From Deltaproteobacteria bacterium (GTDB lineage: Bacteria; Myxococcota_A; Polyangia; Polyangiales; Polyangiaceae), in the NCBI GenBank assembly GCA_016218915.1, contig JACRCQ010000014.1, forward strand, positions 1-64,000: a stretch of 64,000 nt of DNA, written 5' to 3'. The translations under genes were made by a program, and so were the position numbers. This document shows positions 54,147-62,173 of the stretch, one piece after another. Numbering within the stretch: the stretch's first letter is position 1; the number at the start of each line of letters is the position of its first letter. Below the pieces are notes generated by a model. That model saw nothing but the letters and a program-made list of their open reading frames with translations, searched no databases and was not told the DNA's origin.

Positions 54147-55145
54147 TCAGGCTGCCGCCCAGCGGATGATCGACGCTGCCGCATAATCGCCTGCGTGCGA
54201 GAAACCCCCGAGCGCAAGGAGCGACCCACGGGAAAGCTTGCCCGCCTCGATCGCTTCCTCGAGATTGATGGGCAGAGCAGCGCCGAACAGGTTGCCGTAG
54301 CGGTCGAAGCTGTCATGGTGCCTGTCCGGGGGCAGCTCGAGCGCTTCACGCCAGTTGCGTAGGAAGATGGGATTCGGCTGGTTGGTCACGAGCAGGTCCA
54401 GCTGGCGAGGCGCGATGTCGGCAGCGCTGCAAGCCTCCCGCACCACTTGGGGCACCAGCCTGTTGCCACGATGGATGATCGAGGCCACGCGCGCCTCGGT
54501 GAAGCCGACGTTCAGAGCGCTCTCGCCAGGCTCCCAGTAGTTCCTGCCGTCCGACGCACAGGCCACCATGTCCGCGGCCCATTCGCCCTGACAGCGCTGC
54601 ACGATCGAGAGAACCGGAGAGACTTCGCTGGCCGCAAGGTAGCCGACGCCACAGCCGTCACCCGGAACCGGGGCTTGCGACGAGCGCCGCAGCTGGGGAT
54701 TCGAAAACACACGTCCGCCAGCATTCTGCACGTTGCACAGGAGTGCTCCGCGGATCCCCCCGGCCTGCATGAGAGTGCGTGCCACGGCCATCATGTAGAC
54801 GAACGACACGCAACCGGTGTTGTGGAGATCGAGAATCCAGGAGGTCCTGCTTCCGAGCCGATGAGCAACCTCGGCTCCGCATCCGGTGAACGCCTGGTCG
54901 GGCACCGAGACGTTGGTGAGGATGAGGTCGATGTCACGCGCAGGGTCGATCGCGAGCTTGTCGACCAGCCGCCGGCTTGCGCGCTCGATCATCTCGACAG
55001 CAGTCTGTCCATGTGCGACGTGCCGCCGGGTCGAGGGCGAGGTGAACATGCCCCTGTCGGGATGCTCCGGGTCTGCGAAGAAGTCCTGGGTCACCACCTT
55101 CTCGGGAAGGTAGCTTGCCACGCCCATCAGGCTCACCGGGATCAT
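54147..55145 (-). CDS. 3-oxoacyl-ACP synthase III-like condensing enzyme
   Basis: 332 aa, typical KAS III (FabH) size. The catalytic Cys is C112 in LHNTGCVSFVYMM, and Asn285 is kept in YGNLFGAALPI. The catalytic His of the HQAN motif is replaced by Asn (NQPN at 255-258), so decarboxylating condensation as in FabH is unlikely. KAS III homologues with changed active sites act as acyltransferases or ligases in secondary metabolism. It overlaps the SRPBCC gene by 4 bp (ATGA) and is last in the 57691-54147 operon. Predicted to join an acyl group to a product of the ThDP enzyme; that is inference. Confidence 0.9.
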   Translation of the reverse strand: MIPVSLMGVASYLPEKVVTQDFFADPEHPDRGMFTSPSTRRHVAHGQTAVEMIERASRRLVDKLAIDPARDIDLILTNVSVPDQAFTGCGAEVAHRLGSRTSWILDLHNTGCVSFVYMMAVARTLMQAGGIRGALLCNVQNAGGRVFSNPQLRRSSQAPVPGDGCGVGYLAASEVSPVLSIVQRCQGEWAADMVACASDGRNYWEPGESALNVGFTEARVASIIHRGNRLVPQVVREACSAADIAPRQLDLLVTNQPNPIFLRNWREALELPPDRHHDSFDRYGNLFGAALPINLEEAIEAGKLSRGSLLALGGFSHAGDYAAASIIRWAAA

Positions 55146-55804
55146 CGTCGCACCTCAGGCAGGTTCGAGGCGCCCTCGAGAATCGGACCCAGCGGAAGGC
55201 CCTTGCGGTGCCGGTACTCCAGAATCGCCTTGAGGTTGCTCATCTCCACCGTATGTCCCGCAAAGAACAATGGCCACCACTCGCCGACCCAGGGGCGATC
55301 CGCCTTTGGAACAAGCTCGGGAAAGGGGTTTGCGTCGTAGTAGGGATGCCGGCAGTTGGTCCAGATCACCACGCTTCCCCGCTTCTTGAGCACGAGCTCC
55401 GCAGGCACGATACGGTTCAGGTAGATCATCCACAGCTCGTCGCCCTGGTCCCACGCGCAGTGATAGTCAACCGTGAGCGCCTGACGATTCGCCTCTACCT
55501 TGCAGTAGATGGGGCTGTCGCCTGAATCCACGCCCCGCAGCAGCCCGGGCTGGTCGGTCTGCTCCAGGCTCCTGACGCTGTAGGTCCATTCCAGCAGGCT
55601 GTAGGGATTCGCCATGTACTCGAAGACCTCCTCTGGGGGGCAGTCGATGTACTCCTGGATCGTGCAGTAGGGGCCGTAGACATCGTCGTGCGGGTACACG
55701 GCATGGGTCATCTCCAGCAATCGCTCGCCCAGCGCTTCGCGGTCGTACTCCTCCATGCGGATGATTCCGGGAATCTGCTGTAGAGCTGTCAGGTCGCTGT
55801 TCAT
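55142..55804 (-). CDS. SRPBCC (START-like) family protein
   Basis: 220 aa, no signal peptide. The fold suggested by IQEYIDCPPEEVFEYMANPYSLLEWTYSVRSLEQTD, IYCKVEANRQALTVDYHCAWDQGDELWMIYLNRIVPAELVLKKRGSVVIWTNCRHPYYDANP and the long C-terminal helix is the SRPBCC hydrophobic-pocket fold (PF03364/PYR-like). Such proteins bind acyl or aromatic ligands and act as cyclases, aromatases or carriers in polyketide pathways. It lies between the KAS III and ThDP genes, 22 bp from the latter. The actual ligand is unknown. Confidence 0.83.
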   Translation of the reverse strand: MNSDLTALQQIPGIIRMEEYDREALGERLLEMTHAVYPHDDVYGPYCTIQEYIDCPPEEVFEYMANPYSLLEWTYSVRSLEQTDQPGLLRGVDSGDSPIYCKVEANRQALTVDYHCAWDQGDELWMIYLNRIVPAELVLKKRGSVVIWTNCRHPYYDANPFPELVPKADRPWVGEWWPLFFAGHTVEMSNLKAILEYRHRKGLPLGPILEGASNLPEVRR

Positions 55805-55826
55805 GGGTTCCTCCGTCTCGGGATCG

Positions 55827-57452
55827 TCAAAGTGCCAGCTTGAGCTCTGCGGGCTCAGGGCGGGTTTGGATGGGCGAGAACTCGAAGGGCGGAAGCTCTT
55901 CGACGTCAGTCGCGAGACTGATCACCGCGGGACCGTCGAGCTGCGAGCACGCACGCAGCGCTTCGCGCAGCTGCTGCGGGTTGTCGCACTCGAAGGCCGG
56001 CAGCCCGGGCAGCATCGCCCCGAGCCCACGCGCGACGTGCGACCGCCGGAATCGGTAGCGCGCGCCGTCGCCACCCGCCAGGAGCCGATCTCGCGTCGAG
56101 CACATGCCGTGCGACGAGTTGTCGAGCACCAGGAAGGTGACTGCGAGACAGTGCTCGAGCGCGGTATGGATCTCCAGCCCGTGCATCCAGAAGGAGCCGT
56201 CCCCTGCGACCACGTAGCTTCGCCTGCCCGTGGCGCATGCGGCGCCCATGGCAGCCCCGAAGCTGTAGCCCATGCCGCCCATGCCGAGCGCAACGAGGCA
56301 TCGGCCACCGCTCGGCGACGAGAGGTCGTGCACTGCTGTTGCACCTGTGTTCCCAGCATCGATGACGAGGTTCGCGCCGTGCTCGATCGCATCCGCGATC
56401 GCAGCCATCGCTTCCGACTGCCTGTTGCTCCGAGCCAGCGGCTTCGGCGCAGGGCCCCCGGCTGGTCCGAGCACAAGGCGAATCGCACGCAACGTCCTGC
56501 GCACGTGGCCGCGCACCCAGAGCGCTGGAACGAACGGTCGCTCGAAGTGGATCGCCAGGGTCTGGCAGCGCTCGAGATTCGATTCGAGACCCTGGCGGGC
56601 CAGGGCCGGCAGTCGAGTCCCGACCAGCAGGCAGCAGCAAGCGCCGGCAAGTGCCTCAGCGACCTGTCGATGGCCCATGGTGCCAGTGACGCCCACGAAC
56701 CGCGGACTGTCGTTGTCGAACGCGTCGCGCGCCTCAGGTGTCACTGCGACCTGGGCATCGAGCACGTCCGCGAGATAGGCGAGATCGTCGCGTGCTTCGT
56801 GGCGGCCAACGCCCTCGCCCGCGATGATCAGCGTGCGCCCAACGCAAGACCGAAGCGTCGCCACCGCCCTTCGCAGCGCATCGAGATCCAGCTTGTGGAG
56901 CGGCGCGCTCGACCGCTCGGCCTTGGGCACCACCTCAGATGTCTGCAAGTCCTTGGGCACCAGCAACACCGCCGGGCCCGGGCGATCTCCCGTAGCAGCA
57001 CGGAGCGAAGCCTCGAGCGCTCCAGGAAGCTGCGCAGCGCTCGAGATCCGAGTGCAGTGGACCGACACCGCGGAGAAGACCCGCTCAGCGTCGATCGTGC
57101 CCGCGCTCCCGGTCGAATCCTGGAATGCGCCTCTCCCGGCCAGGCTCGTCGGCGGCTCGCCCACAATGGCCAGCACAGGTACGCACGAGGCGTAGGACTC
57201 GGCGAGCGCGGGTACGAGGTTCATGGCGCCGCCACCCGAGGTCGTGATCACCACGCCTGGCCGTCCGCTCGCGCGAGCGTAGCCATCGGCCATGGTTCCT
57301 GCCGAAAACTCGTGCTTCGCCAGGATGAGCTGCAAGCTCCCCTGTCGATCCAGCGCAGCGAACAAGTCTTCGATGTTCGCTCCCCCCACGCCGAACACGT
57401 GAGAGATCCCGAGGCGCGCGAGCGTGGCTGCGATGTGGTCGACGAGCATCAT
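55827..57452 (-). CDS. Thiamine-diphosphate-dependent enzyme, acetolactate-synthase-like
   Basis: 541 aa, slightly shorter than acetolactate synthases. Pyr domain: catalytic Glu48 in KHEFSAGTMADGYARASG, with SGGGAMNLVPALAESYASCVPVL. PP domain: the ThDP-binding GDG at 417-419 (AGDGSFWMHGLEIHTALEH) and the metal-binding Asn at 445 (LVLDNSSHG). The middle domain is present, so the full three-domain plan is kept. The enzyme is predicted to form an acyl carbanion for a carboligation, giving an acyloin. The gene shares 4 bp with the STAS-like gene (ATGA). The substrate cannot be inferred. Confidence 0.9.
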   Translation of the reverse strand: MMLVDHIAATLARLGISHVFGVGGANIEDLFAALDRQGSLQLILAKHEFSAGTMADGYARASGRPGVVITTSGGGAMNLVPALAESYASCVPVLAIVGEPPTSLAGRGAFQDSTGSAGTIDAERVFSAVSVHCTRISSAAQLPGALEASLRAATGDRPGPAVLLVPKDLQTSEVVPKAERSSAPLHKLDLDALRRAVATLRSCVGRTLIIAGEGVGRHEARDDLAYLADVLDAQVAVTPEARDAFDNDSPRFVGVTGTMGHRQVAEALAGACCCLLVGTRLPALARQGLESNLERCQTLAIHFERPFVPALWVRGHVRRTLRAIRLVLGPAGGPAPKPLARSNRQSEAMAAIADAIEHGANLVIDAGNTGATAVHDLSSPSGGRCLVALGMGGMGYSFGAAMGAACATGRRSYVVAGDGSFWMHGLEIHTALEHCLAVTFLVLDNSSHGMCSTRDRLLAGGDGARYRFRRSHVARGLGAMLPGLPAFECDNPQQLREALRACSQLDGPAVISLATDVEELPPFEFSPIQTRPEPAELKLAL

Positions 57453-57691
57453 CGGTCGTCCTCCGTGGCTGCGAGCAAGTGGGCGAGGAACGGCGACTCG
57501 GCGATGAGCGGCACACCCAGGGCGCGGACCGCTTGCACGCAGCTCGAGTCGATCCGGGTTCCAGGCTGCAGCACCAGTCGCGGGCGCCGGCCTTTCAAGA
57601 CCGCACGAAGCGCGTCGAGGGCCAGAGCATCGAGCTGCCCCTCGAATACGACGGTTTGGGTTTCGGGCGAGTTTTCGATCCGGTAGGTCAT
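57449..57691 (-). CDS. Small STAS-like protein
   Basis: 80 aa. VVFEGQLDALALDALRAVLKGRRPRLVLQPGTRIDSSCVQAVRALGVPLI has the length and pattern of a STAS domain (beta strand GQLD, helix, beta strand, then DSS). The usual small Gly after DSS is Cys here. STAS domains serve as anti-sigma antagonists or protein adaptors. It is first in the operon, with AAGGGAGCC 5 bases upstream of the ATG. It is not proven that it regulates anything; it could be a small subunit of the ThDP enzyme. Confidence 0.7.
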   Translation of the reverse strand: MTYRIENSPETQTVVFEGQLDALALDALRAVLKGRRPRLVLQPGTRIDSSCVQAVRALGVPLIAESPFLAHLLAATEDDR

Positions 57692-57732
57692 TGGGGCTCC
57701 CTTGTGCCTCAGCGTTGGTCAGCGGGAGCCTT

Positions 57733-57748
57733 TGCGAGCGCTATGCCA
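57733..57748 (-). promoter_or_regulatory. Candidate sigma54 (-24/-12) promoter
   Basis: On the minus strand, TGGCATAGCGCTCGCA has GG and GC separated by exactly 10 bases, as required for sigma54, and close agreement with TGGCACG-N4-TTGCA (TGGCA at -24, TCGCA at -12). It lies 42 bp upstream of the STAS-like start codon and faces the STAS-ThDP-SRPBCC-KAS III operon. The divergent neighbour encodes a sigma54 activator, which strengthens the call. Confidence 0.7.
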
Positions 57749-57812
57749 TGGATCAAATCGCAACAAATACGAATGGTTGCAGTGAAAGATCGATGTGGAC
57801 TATCAATAGACG

Positions 57813-57830
57813 GACAGTCGGCCAATTGTC
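57813..57830. promoter_or_regulatory. Candidate enhancer palindrome for the sigma54 activator
   Basis: GACAGTCGGCCAATTGTC is an 18-bp imperfect palindrome (7 of 9 positions pair: GACAGTCGG versus GACAATTGG). It lies about 65 bp upstream of the -24 box, a plausible site for an activator dimer. The region around it is AT-rich relative to the rest of the window. The palindrome is also 37 bp before the activator gene's start, so it could serve autoregulation. Confidence 0.4.
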
Positions 57831-57866
57831 ATAATCAATATGTCGTCACAAGGCCGGAGGAATCCC

Positions 57867-60800
57867 GTGCCGCAGCAAGCCCGCTCCACAACGCTTCTCG
57901 AGCTCGCCTTTGCCCTGCAACCTGGGCCGGTCTCGATCGATCAGCTCCTGGAATGGAAGCTGTGCGCTCCATCGGAGCTGTGGACCTTTGTCGAGGAGCG
58001 GCTTGCGCGGGGCACGCTGATTCGCGCCAGCGCGCCGGCTAGCTTCGTGTGGAATGACCCGACGCGGAGCGATGAGGTGCTCGCTTCTGCAGAGGACGCA
58101 GACTGGGCAGCCGTCCTCGTGGATCCCGCGGTGACCGCCGCTGCACTGCAGACCGCTCGCCAGGCCACGGCTGCTCGAAACATCGATCGCGCCCGGCCCA
58201 TCTACCGCGCCTTGCTCCTGCCCTCATCGTCGCGCCATCTGCCAGGTGGCGAAGCTGGCTGCATCCAGCTTGTCCTCGAGAGCAACCGCTGGTTCTTTCA
58301 CAGCCTGCCTCAGTGGGGAGGAACCGAAGTCCTCGCGCGCGCGCTGGCCGCAGCCGAATCGACCGGCAACGTCGCTGTGCAGCCCGCACTCGTGGCCACG
58401 CTCGGCTACTGCCACCTTCGCGCCGGAGACGCTGCCGGTGCAGGCGCCTGCTTCCAGCGTGCACAGCTCGCCGCCGCTTCGCTCGGCAACCCGGGCGTCC
58501 TCAAGGAGGTCGCGATCCTCGTCGCGCACTGTCGCATGCTCGAAGGGCGCCTCGCCGACGCAATCGCGGCGTTCGAGGAGTCGCTGGGCGACGTGGAGCA
58601 GGATCCTCCCTTCGACCCGGCCCTGCCAAAGGACGACATCGGCCCAGACTACGCCTTCTTCTCCCAGGCTCTGGTCTACGCCCTCACAGGGCGCATTGGA
58701 CGGGCGCTGGACCTCGTCCATCGATTGCGTCTGCGCGCAAAGAGAACCGATCGCCCGATTGTCGAATCGCTCGGCCGCATCATTCTTGCCAGCCTCTACT
58801 GCGAGCTGCGCGATCGCGAGCGCACTCGCGAAGCCCTCGAGCCGGACCTGGAGGCGTGGACCCACAACCCGGACCCGGTCGTGGCCTGGCTCACCTCGCT
58901 GCCGGTTGCCTGGCTGCTGCAAGCCGATGGTCGCACCCGCGAGGCGAGGGAGGTGCTCGTGCGGGCTGTGGAGGCTCGAGCGCGTTCCCAGTTCAGCTAC
59001 TCGTTTGGAAGCGTGTTTCTCGAGCTGCTCGAGGAGCTCGACGCTCGCGAAGGCTCTGCACTCGCAGGCGTGACCCTGCAGGGGGAGATCGACTCGCTGC
59101 TTGCTGGCGTGAACATCCATACCCAGGGAATTGCCCATCACTACGCGGCACGCCTGCTGATACGCACCGGCGGCGATCCAGAGCTCATCGCCGAAAACTT
59201 CGCCTCCGGGGCGCAACGGCTCGGCGATGCGGGCGCCCTCGTGGAGCTGTCCCGTCTGGCAGAAGCTGCGCGGAGCTGGTCGGAGCGCACCGGCCGGCCT
59301 GACGTCGCGCGCTGGCAAGCGGAAGAGCGTCGAGCCCGGCAATCGCTTCCAGCCGACTGGTCGAGCGGCGACGCCCAAAGGCCAAAACCGGGCGTGCCTC
59401 TCGCCGCTCTGATTGCCGAGCTTGGGAGGCTGCGCACGCTCGATCGCGAGGAGACTGTCTGGCGCGTGCTGGCAGCGCGGCTCTGCGAAGGCCTGAGCGC
59501 CGAACGCTGCGCGATCGTCGAGAGCGGCCCTCAGGGACGCGTGCTGGCTGCGCGCGGCGGCGGCGACAGCTGGCTGGCTTCGTTGCGTTCCATGCTCCAG
59601 GGGCGGCCGGATCGGGGCGTGGAATTCCTCGAGCCAGCGAGCGATGACGGGCGCCAGGCCGGGCAGCTGCTCCTGCTTCCCTTTTCGCCCGAGTACGCCG
59701 CCCACGGCTGGGTGTGCCTGGAGAACCGTCTCACCCGACCGGCGCTCGGTCGCTCCGACACCACGCTGGCAAGCGCTCTCGCTGTGCAGATCGGAGTCAT
59801 CGTCGAGAACATCGCCCTGTGGCGCGAGCTGGTATCGGCCCGTCAGCGGCTCGAGCAGGAGAACCGCTACTATCGAGATCAACCCGAGGCAACGCCTGTG
59901 GCCGGAGAGCTTGTGGCGCACTCGGCCCCCATGCGAGAAGTGCTCGCGCTGATCGAGCGCGTCGCGCCCTCGGACGCTACAGTGCTGATCCAGGGCGAAA
60001 CCGGTGTCGGCAAGGAGCTTGTCGCTCGCGAGCTGCACCGTTGCAGCCTCCGGCGAGATGGGCCGCTCATCACCGTTCACATCGCGTCGCTGTCCGCCGG
60101 GCTGGTCGCCAGTGCGCTGTTCGGCCACGAGCGTGGTGCCTTCACCGGAGCTGCGAGCCAATCCAAGGGGAGATTCGAGCTGGCAGATGGCGGTACCCTG
60201 TTCCTGGACGAGATCGGCGAGCTCGGGCCCGAGGAGCAGGTTCGCCTCTTGCGGGTGCTGCAGGAAGGGACGTTCGAGCGACTGGGGGGCGCCCGCACTC
60301 TGCGCTCCGACTTTCGCCTGGTCGCAGCCACCAACCGCGACTTGAAAGCAGAGGTCGACGCGGGTCGATTTCGACAGGATCTGTACTACAGGCTCAACGT
60401 CTTCCCGATCCGCGTTCCTCCCCTGCGTGAGCGCCCTGAGGAGATCGCGTTGCTCGCGTTGTTCTTCATGGAGAGGTACTCCCGGCGCGTGGGCAAGAAG
60501 TTCGAGGGCATCGGCGAGGCGGACGTTCGGCGGCTGCAGGCGTACCCATGGCCTGGGAACGTGCGCGAGCTGGAGCACCTCGTGGAGCGTGCGGTGCTGC
60601 TCAGCGACGGGCCGCGCCTGAAGATACCTCCCATGGACCGGGCTACCATCCCGTCCGCCGCGACCCCGGCAGCTGCGCGCACCGAATGGGTCACTGCCGA
60701 AGAAGCCGAGAGGCGCTATCTGCGAGAAGTGCTCGAGCACACCTGCGGACGGCTCACCGGCAAAGCAGGGGCGACGCAGATCCTGGGGCTGAAGCCGTCG

Positions 60801-60875
60801 ACGCTCCACTGGCGCATCGACCAGCTTGGACTCCGCGGCTTCCTCACCCAGGCGCGCGCCAGACGAGCGCGGTGA
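57867..60875 (+). CDS. Sigma54-dependent transcriptional activator with N-terminal TPR-like sensor
   Basis: About 1002 aa. GTG 57867 is chosen because GGAGG lies 6 bases upstream; ATG 57840 has no such site. The first 40 residues (LELAFALQPGPVSIDQLLEW) are helical. A large TPR-like region spans about 90-500 (ATLGYCHLRAGDAAGAGACFQRAQ), then a GAF-like region (about 520-680). The AAA+ domain begins with Walker A GETGVGKE at 710, GAFTGA at 757-762 and GTLFLDEIGEL, followed by ATNRDLKAEV and YRLNVFPIRVPPLRERPEEI. A Fis-type helix-turn-helix ends it (GATQILGLKPSTLHWRIDQLGL). It is divergent from the operon that carries the sigma54 promoter and probably activates it. Confidence 0.92.
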   Translation: MPQQARSTTLLELAFALQPGPVSIDQLLEWKLCAPSELWTFVEERLARGTLIRASAPASFVWNDPTRSDEVLASAEDADWAAVLVDPAVTAAALQTARQATAARNIDRARPIYRALLLPSSSRHLPGGEAGCIQLVLESNRWFFHSLPQWGGTEVLARALAAAESTGNVAVQPALVATLGYCHLRAGDAAGAGACFQRAQLAAASLGNPGVLKEVAILVAHCRMLEGRLADAIAAFEESLGDVEQDPPFDPALPKDDIGPDYAFFSQALVYALTGRIGRALDLVHRLRLRAKRTDRPIVESLGRIILASLYCELRDRERTREALEPDLEAWTHNPDPVVAWLTSLPVAWLLQADGRTREAREVLVRAVEARARSQFSYSFGSVFLELLEELDAREGSALAGVTLQGEIDSLLAGVNIHTQGIAHHYAARLLIRTGGDPELIAENFASGAQRLGDAGALVELSRLAEAARSWSERTGRPDVARWQAEERRARQSLPADWSSGDAQRPKPGVPLAALIAELGRLRTLDREETVWRVLAARLCEGLSAERCAIVESGPQGRVLAARGGGDSWLASLRSMLQGRPDRGVEFLEPASDDGRQAGQLLLLPFSPEYAAHGWVCLENRLTRPALGRSDTTLASALAVQIGVIVENIALWRELVSARQRLEQENRYYRDQPEATPVAGELVAHSAPMREVLALIERVAPSDATVLIQGETGVGKELVARELHRCSLRRDGPLITVHIASLSAGLVASALFGHERGAFTGAASQSKGRFELADGGTLFLDEIGELGPEEQVRLLRVLQEGTFERLGGARTLRSDFRLVAATNRDLKAEVDAGRFRQDLYYRLNVFPIRVPPLRERPEEIALLALFFMERYSRRVGKKFEGIGEADVRRLQAYPWPGNVRELEHLVERAVLLSDGPRLKIPPMDRATIPSAATPAAARTEWVTAEEAERRYLREVLEHTCGRLTGKAGATQILGLKPSTLHWRIDQLGLRGFLTQARARRAR

Positions 60876-61096
60876 CGGCTCGCCCATTGTGTGCGGATCG
60901 CAGCCTCGGTGAGCACTTCGGTCTCGCGGACCCGGAGCTGTGCCATCGGTGCCACTTTCTCATGGCAAGCCGGATGCGCAAGTGCCTCTGTGCCGCACTG
61001 TGCCGGTGCTTCTGGCTAGCATCGCGGCGAGGCCAGCGAAACCGGGCTGATTTCTGAAACCGAAGGTCGGCAGACGTCTTGCAGTGATCTCGGACG

Positions 61097-62026
61097 ATGT
61101 GCAGACGTGTGCCACACGCGCTTCAACTCGGCTTCGGGATTGCCGTTGTGTCGGTCTCCCTTATGGTTCCAACTACCGCCGATGCCGAGTCGATCGCCTA
61201 TCCCTGTGCTCCCCGAGTGCTCGAGATTTTTCCCGGTACTCCGGAGGACCCTGGGGCAGCCTACGTCCTCCTGCGTTTTGAGGGAGACTCCATGGGCTAC
61301 GGTTGTGCGACCACCAAGGTCCTGACCATGCTCCCCGACTTGACCGTGGAGGTCTTCGGGGCACTGACGAACTACACCTACAACCACAACCAGCCAGTCT
61401 TCGTTGCAACCAGCGAGGCTTCCGCGCTCTTCGCCCTTGCCTCCGACGAGGTGGCCGCGAGTGCGATCCCTGTGCCGGACGGCGCGGTGCGGATCGAGCC
61501 CATCTTCAACTACCCGTTCGCCTTCGTTGGCTATGGATGCATGACCGCCGCCACTGCCCCGCCCCTTCGTCTGGGTTGCGCTTTGCGGCGTGTAGGCAAT
61601 CAGTGGGTGCTCACCGATCCCCAGCCCACCAACAATGCAGGGCAGGTAGGTGAAACGCTCCACACCTGCGATCTCGATGCAGGTGCCCCGATTGCAGACT
61701 GCGGCGTCGGGGGCGGAGCAGGATCGGGCGGAAGCGGTGCGGCGATGGGAGGCTCCGGCGGGACCGCGAGCGTAGCGGGATCCGGGGGAAGCAGCCCAGA
61801 TGCTTCGGCTTCACAGGGTGGCGCCGGCATCTTGGACAGCAGCACGAACGAGGACGGTCCCAGACTCATCCCCGATGCTGACGATCCGGGCACCACAGCA
61901 TGGCCCCCCAGCTCGGACAGCGGGTGCAAGACGAATGGACGGCATGGAAAGGGACGGGGGGCTTGGGCTATGGGGATCGCTCTGTTGATCTTCTGTCTAC
62001 GCAAGCGCGCTGGTCAACGCAGCTAG
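61097..62026 (+). CDS. Secreted protein with MYXO-CTERM-like tail
   Basis: 309 aa. A signal peptide (LGFGIAVVSVSLMVPTTADAES, quoted in part as TTADAES at cleavage) is followed by a beta-rich domain of about 170 residues with paired cysteines (YPCAPR, GYGCATT, GYGCMTA, LGCALRR). A Gly/Ala/Ser linker and Asp-rich stretch lead to SSDSGCKTNG, then hydrophobic AWAMGIALLIFCL and RKR. This tail has one Cys before the hydrophobic segment, not the CGC of the other examples. A cell-surface protein of unknown role; no family recognised for the main domain. Confidence 0.75.
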   Translation: MCRRVPHALQLGFGIAVVSVSLMVPTTADAESIAYPCAPRVLEIFPGTPEDPGAAYVLLRFEGDSMGYGCATTKVLTMLPDLTVEVFGALTNYTYNHNQPVFVATSEASALFALASDEVAASAIPVPDGAVRIEPIFNYPFAFVGYGCMTAATAPPLRLGCALRRVGNQWVLTDPQPTNNAGQVGETLHTCDLDAGAPIADCGVGGGAGSGGSGAAMGGSGGTASVAGSGGSSPDASASQGGAGILDSSTNEDGPRLIPDADDPGTTAWPPSSDSGCKTNGRHGKGRGAWAMGIALLIFCLRKRAGQRS

Positions 62027-62039
62027 GGCGCCCGGTCAC

Positions 62040-62108
62040 TCAGACGAGCTCAGAAGCGCTCGCGGTCACCACATGCGCGGTTTCGTCGATCAGAACGCTT
62101 GTCTTCAT
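62040..62108 (-). CDS. Possible 22-aa small ORF
   Basis: A short frame begins ATG at 62108, with GGGAG 7 bases upstream, and codes for a peptide starting MKTSVLIDE and ending SASELV. It sits in the 147-bp gap between two convergent genes. Chance occurrence is quite possible at this length. The sequence has no Cys, no signal and no RiPP-like core. It could be the remaining start of a decayed antitoxin-like protein. Very low confidence. Confidence 0.15.
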   Translation of the reverse strand: MKTSVLIDETAHVVTASASELV

Positions 62109-62173
62109 GCGTACTCCCACGTGGGATCAACATGGCGCGAGGGGTTCGGTTGTCGAGAGCGGCGGTGGCGCCC

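Noticed and set aside
58224..60887. 887-aa minus-strand open frame
   Set aside because: Antisense to the sigma54 activator, which has unmistakable AAA+ motifs.
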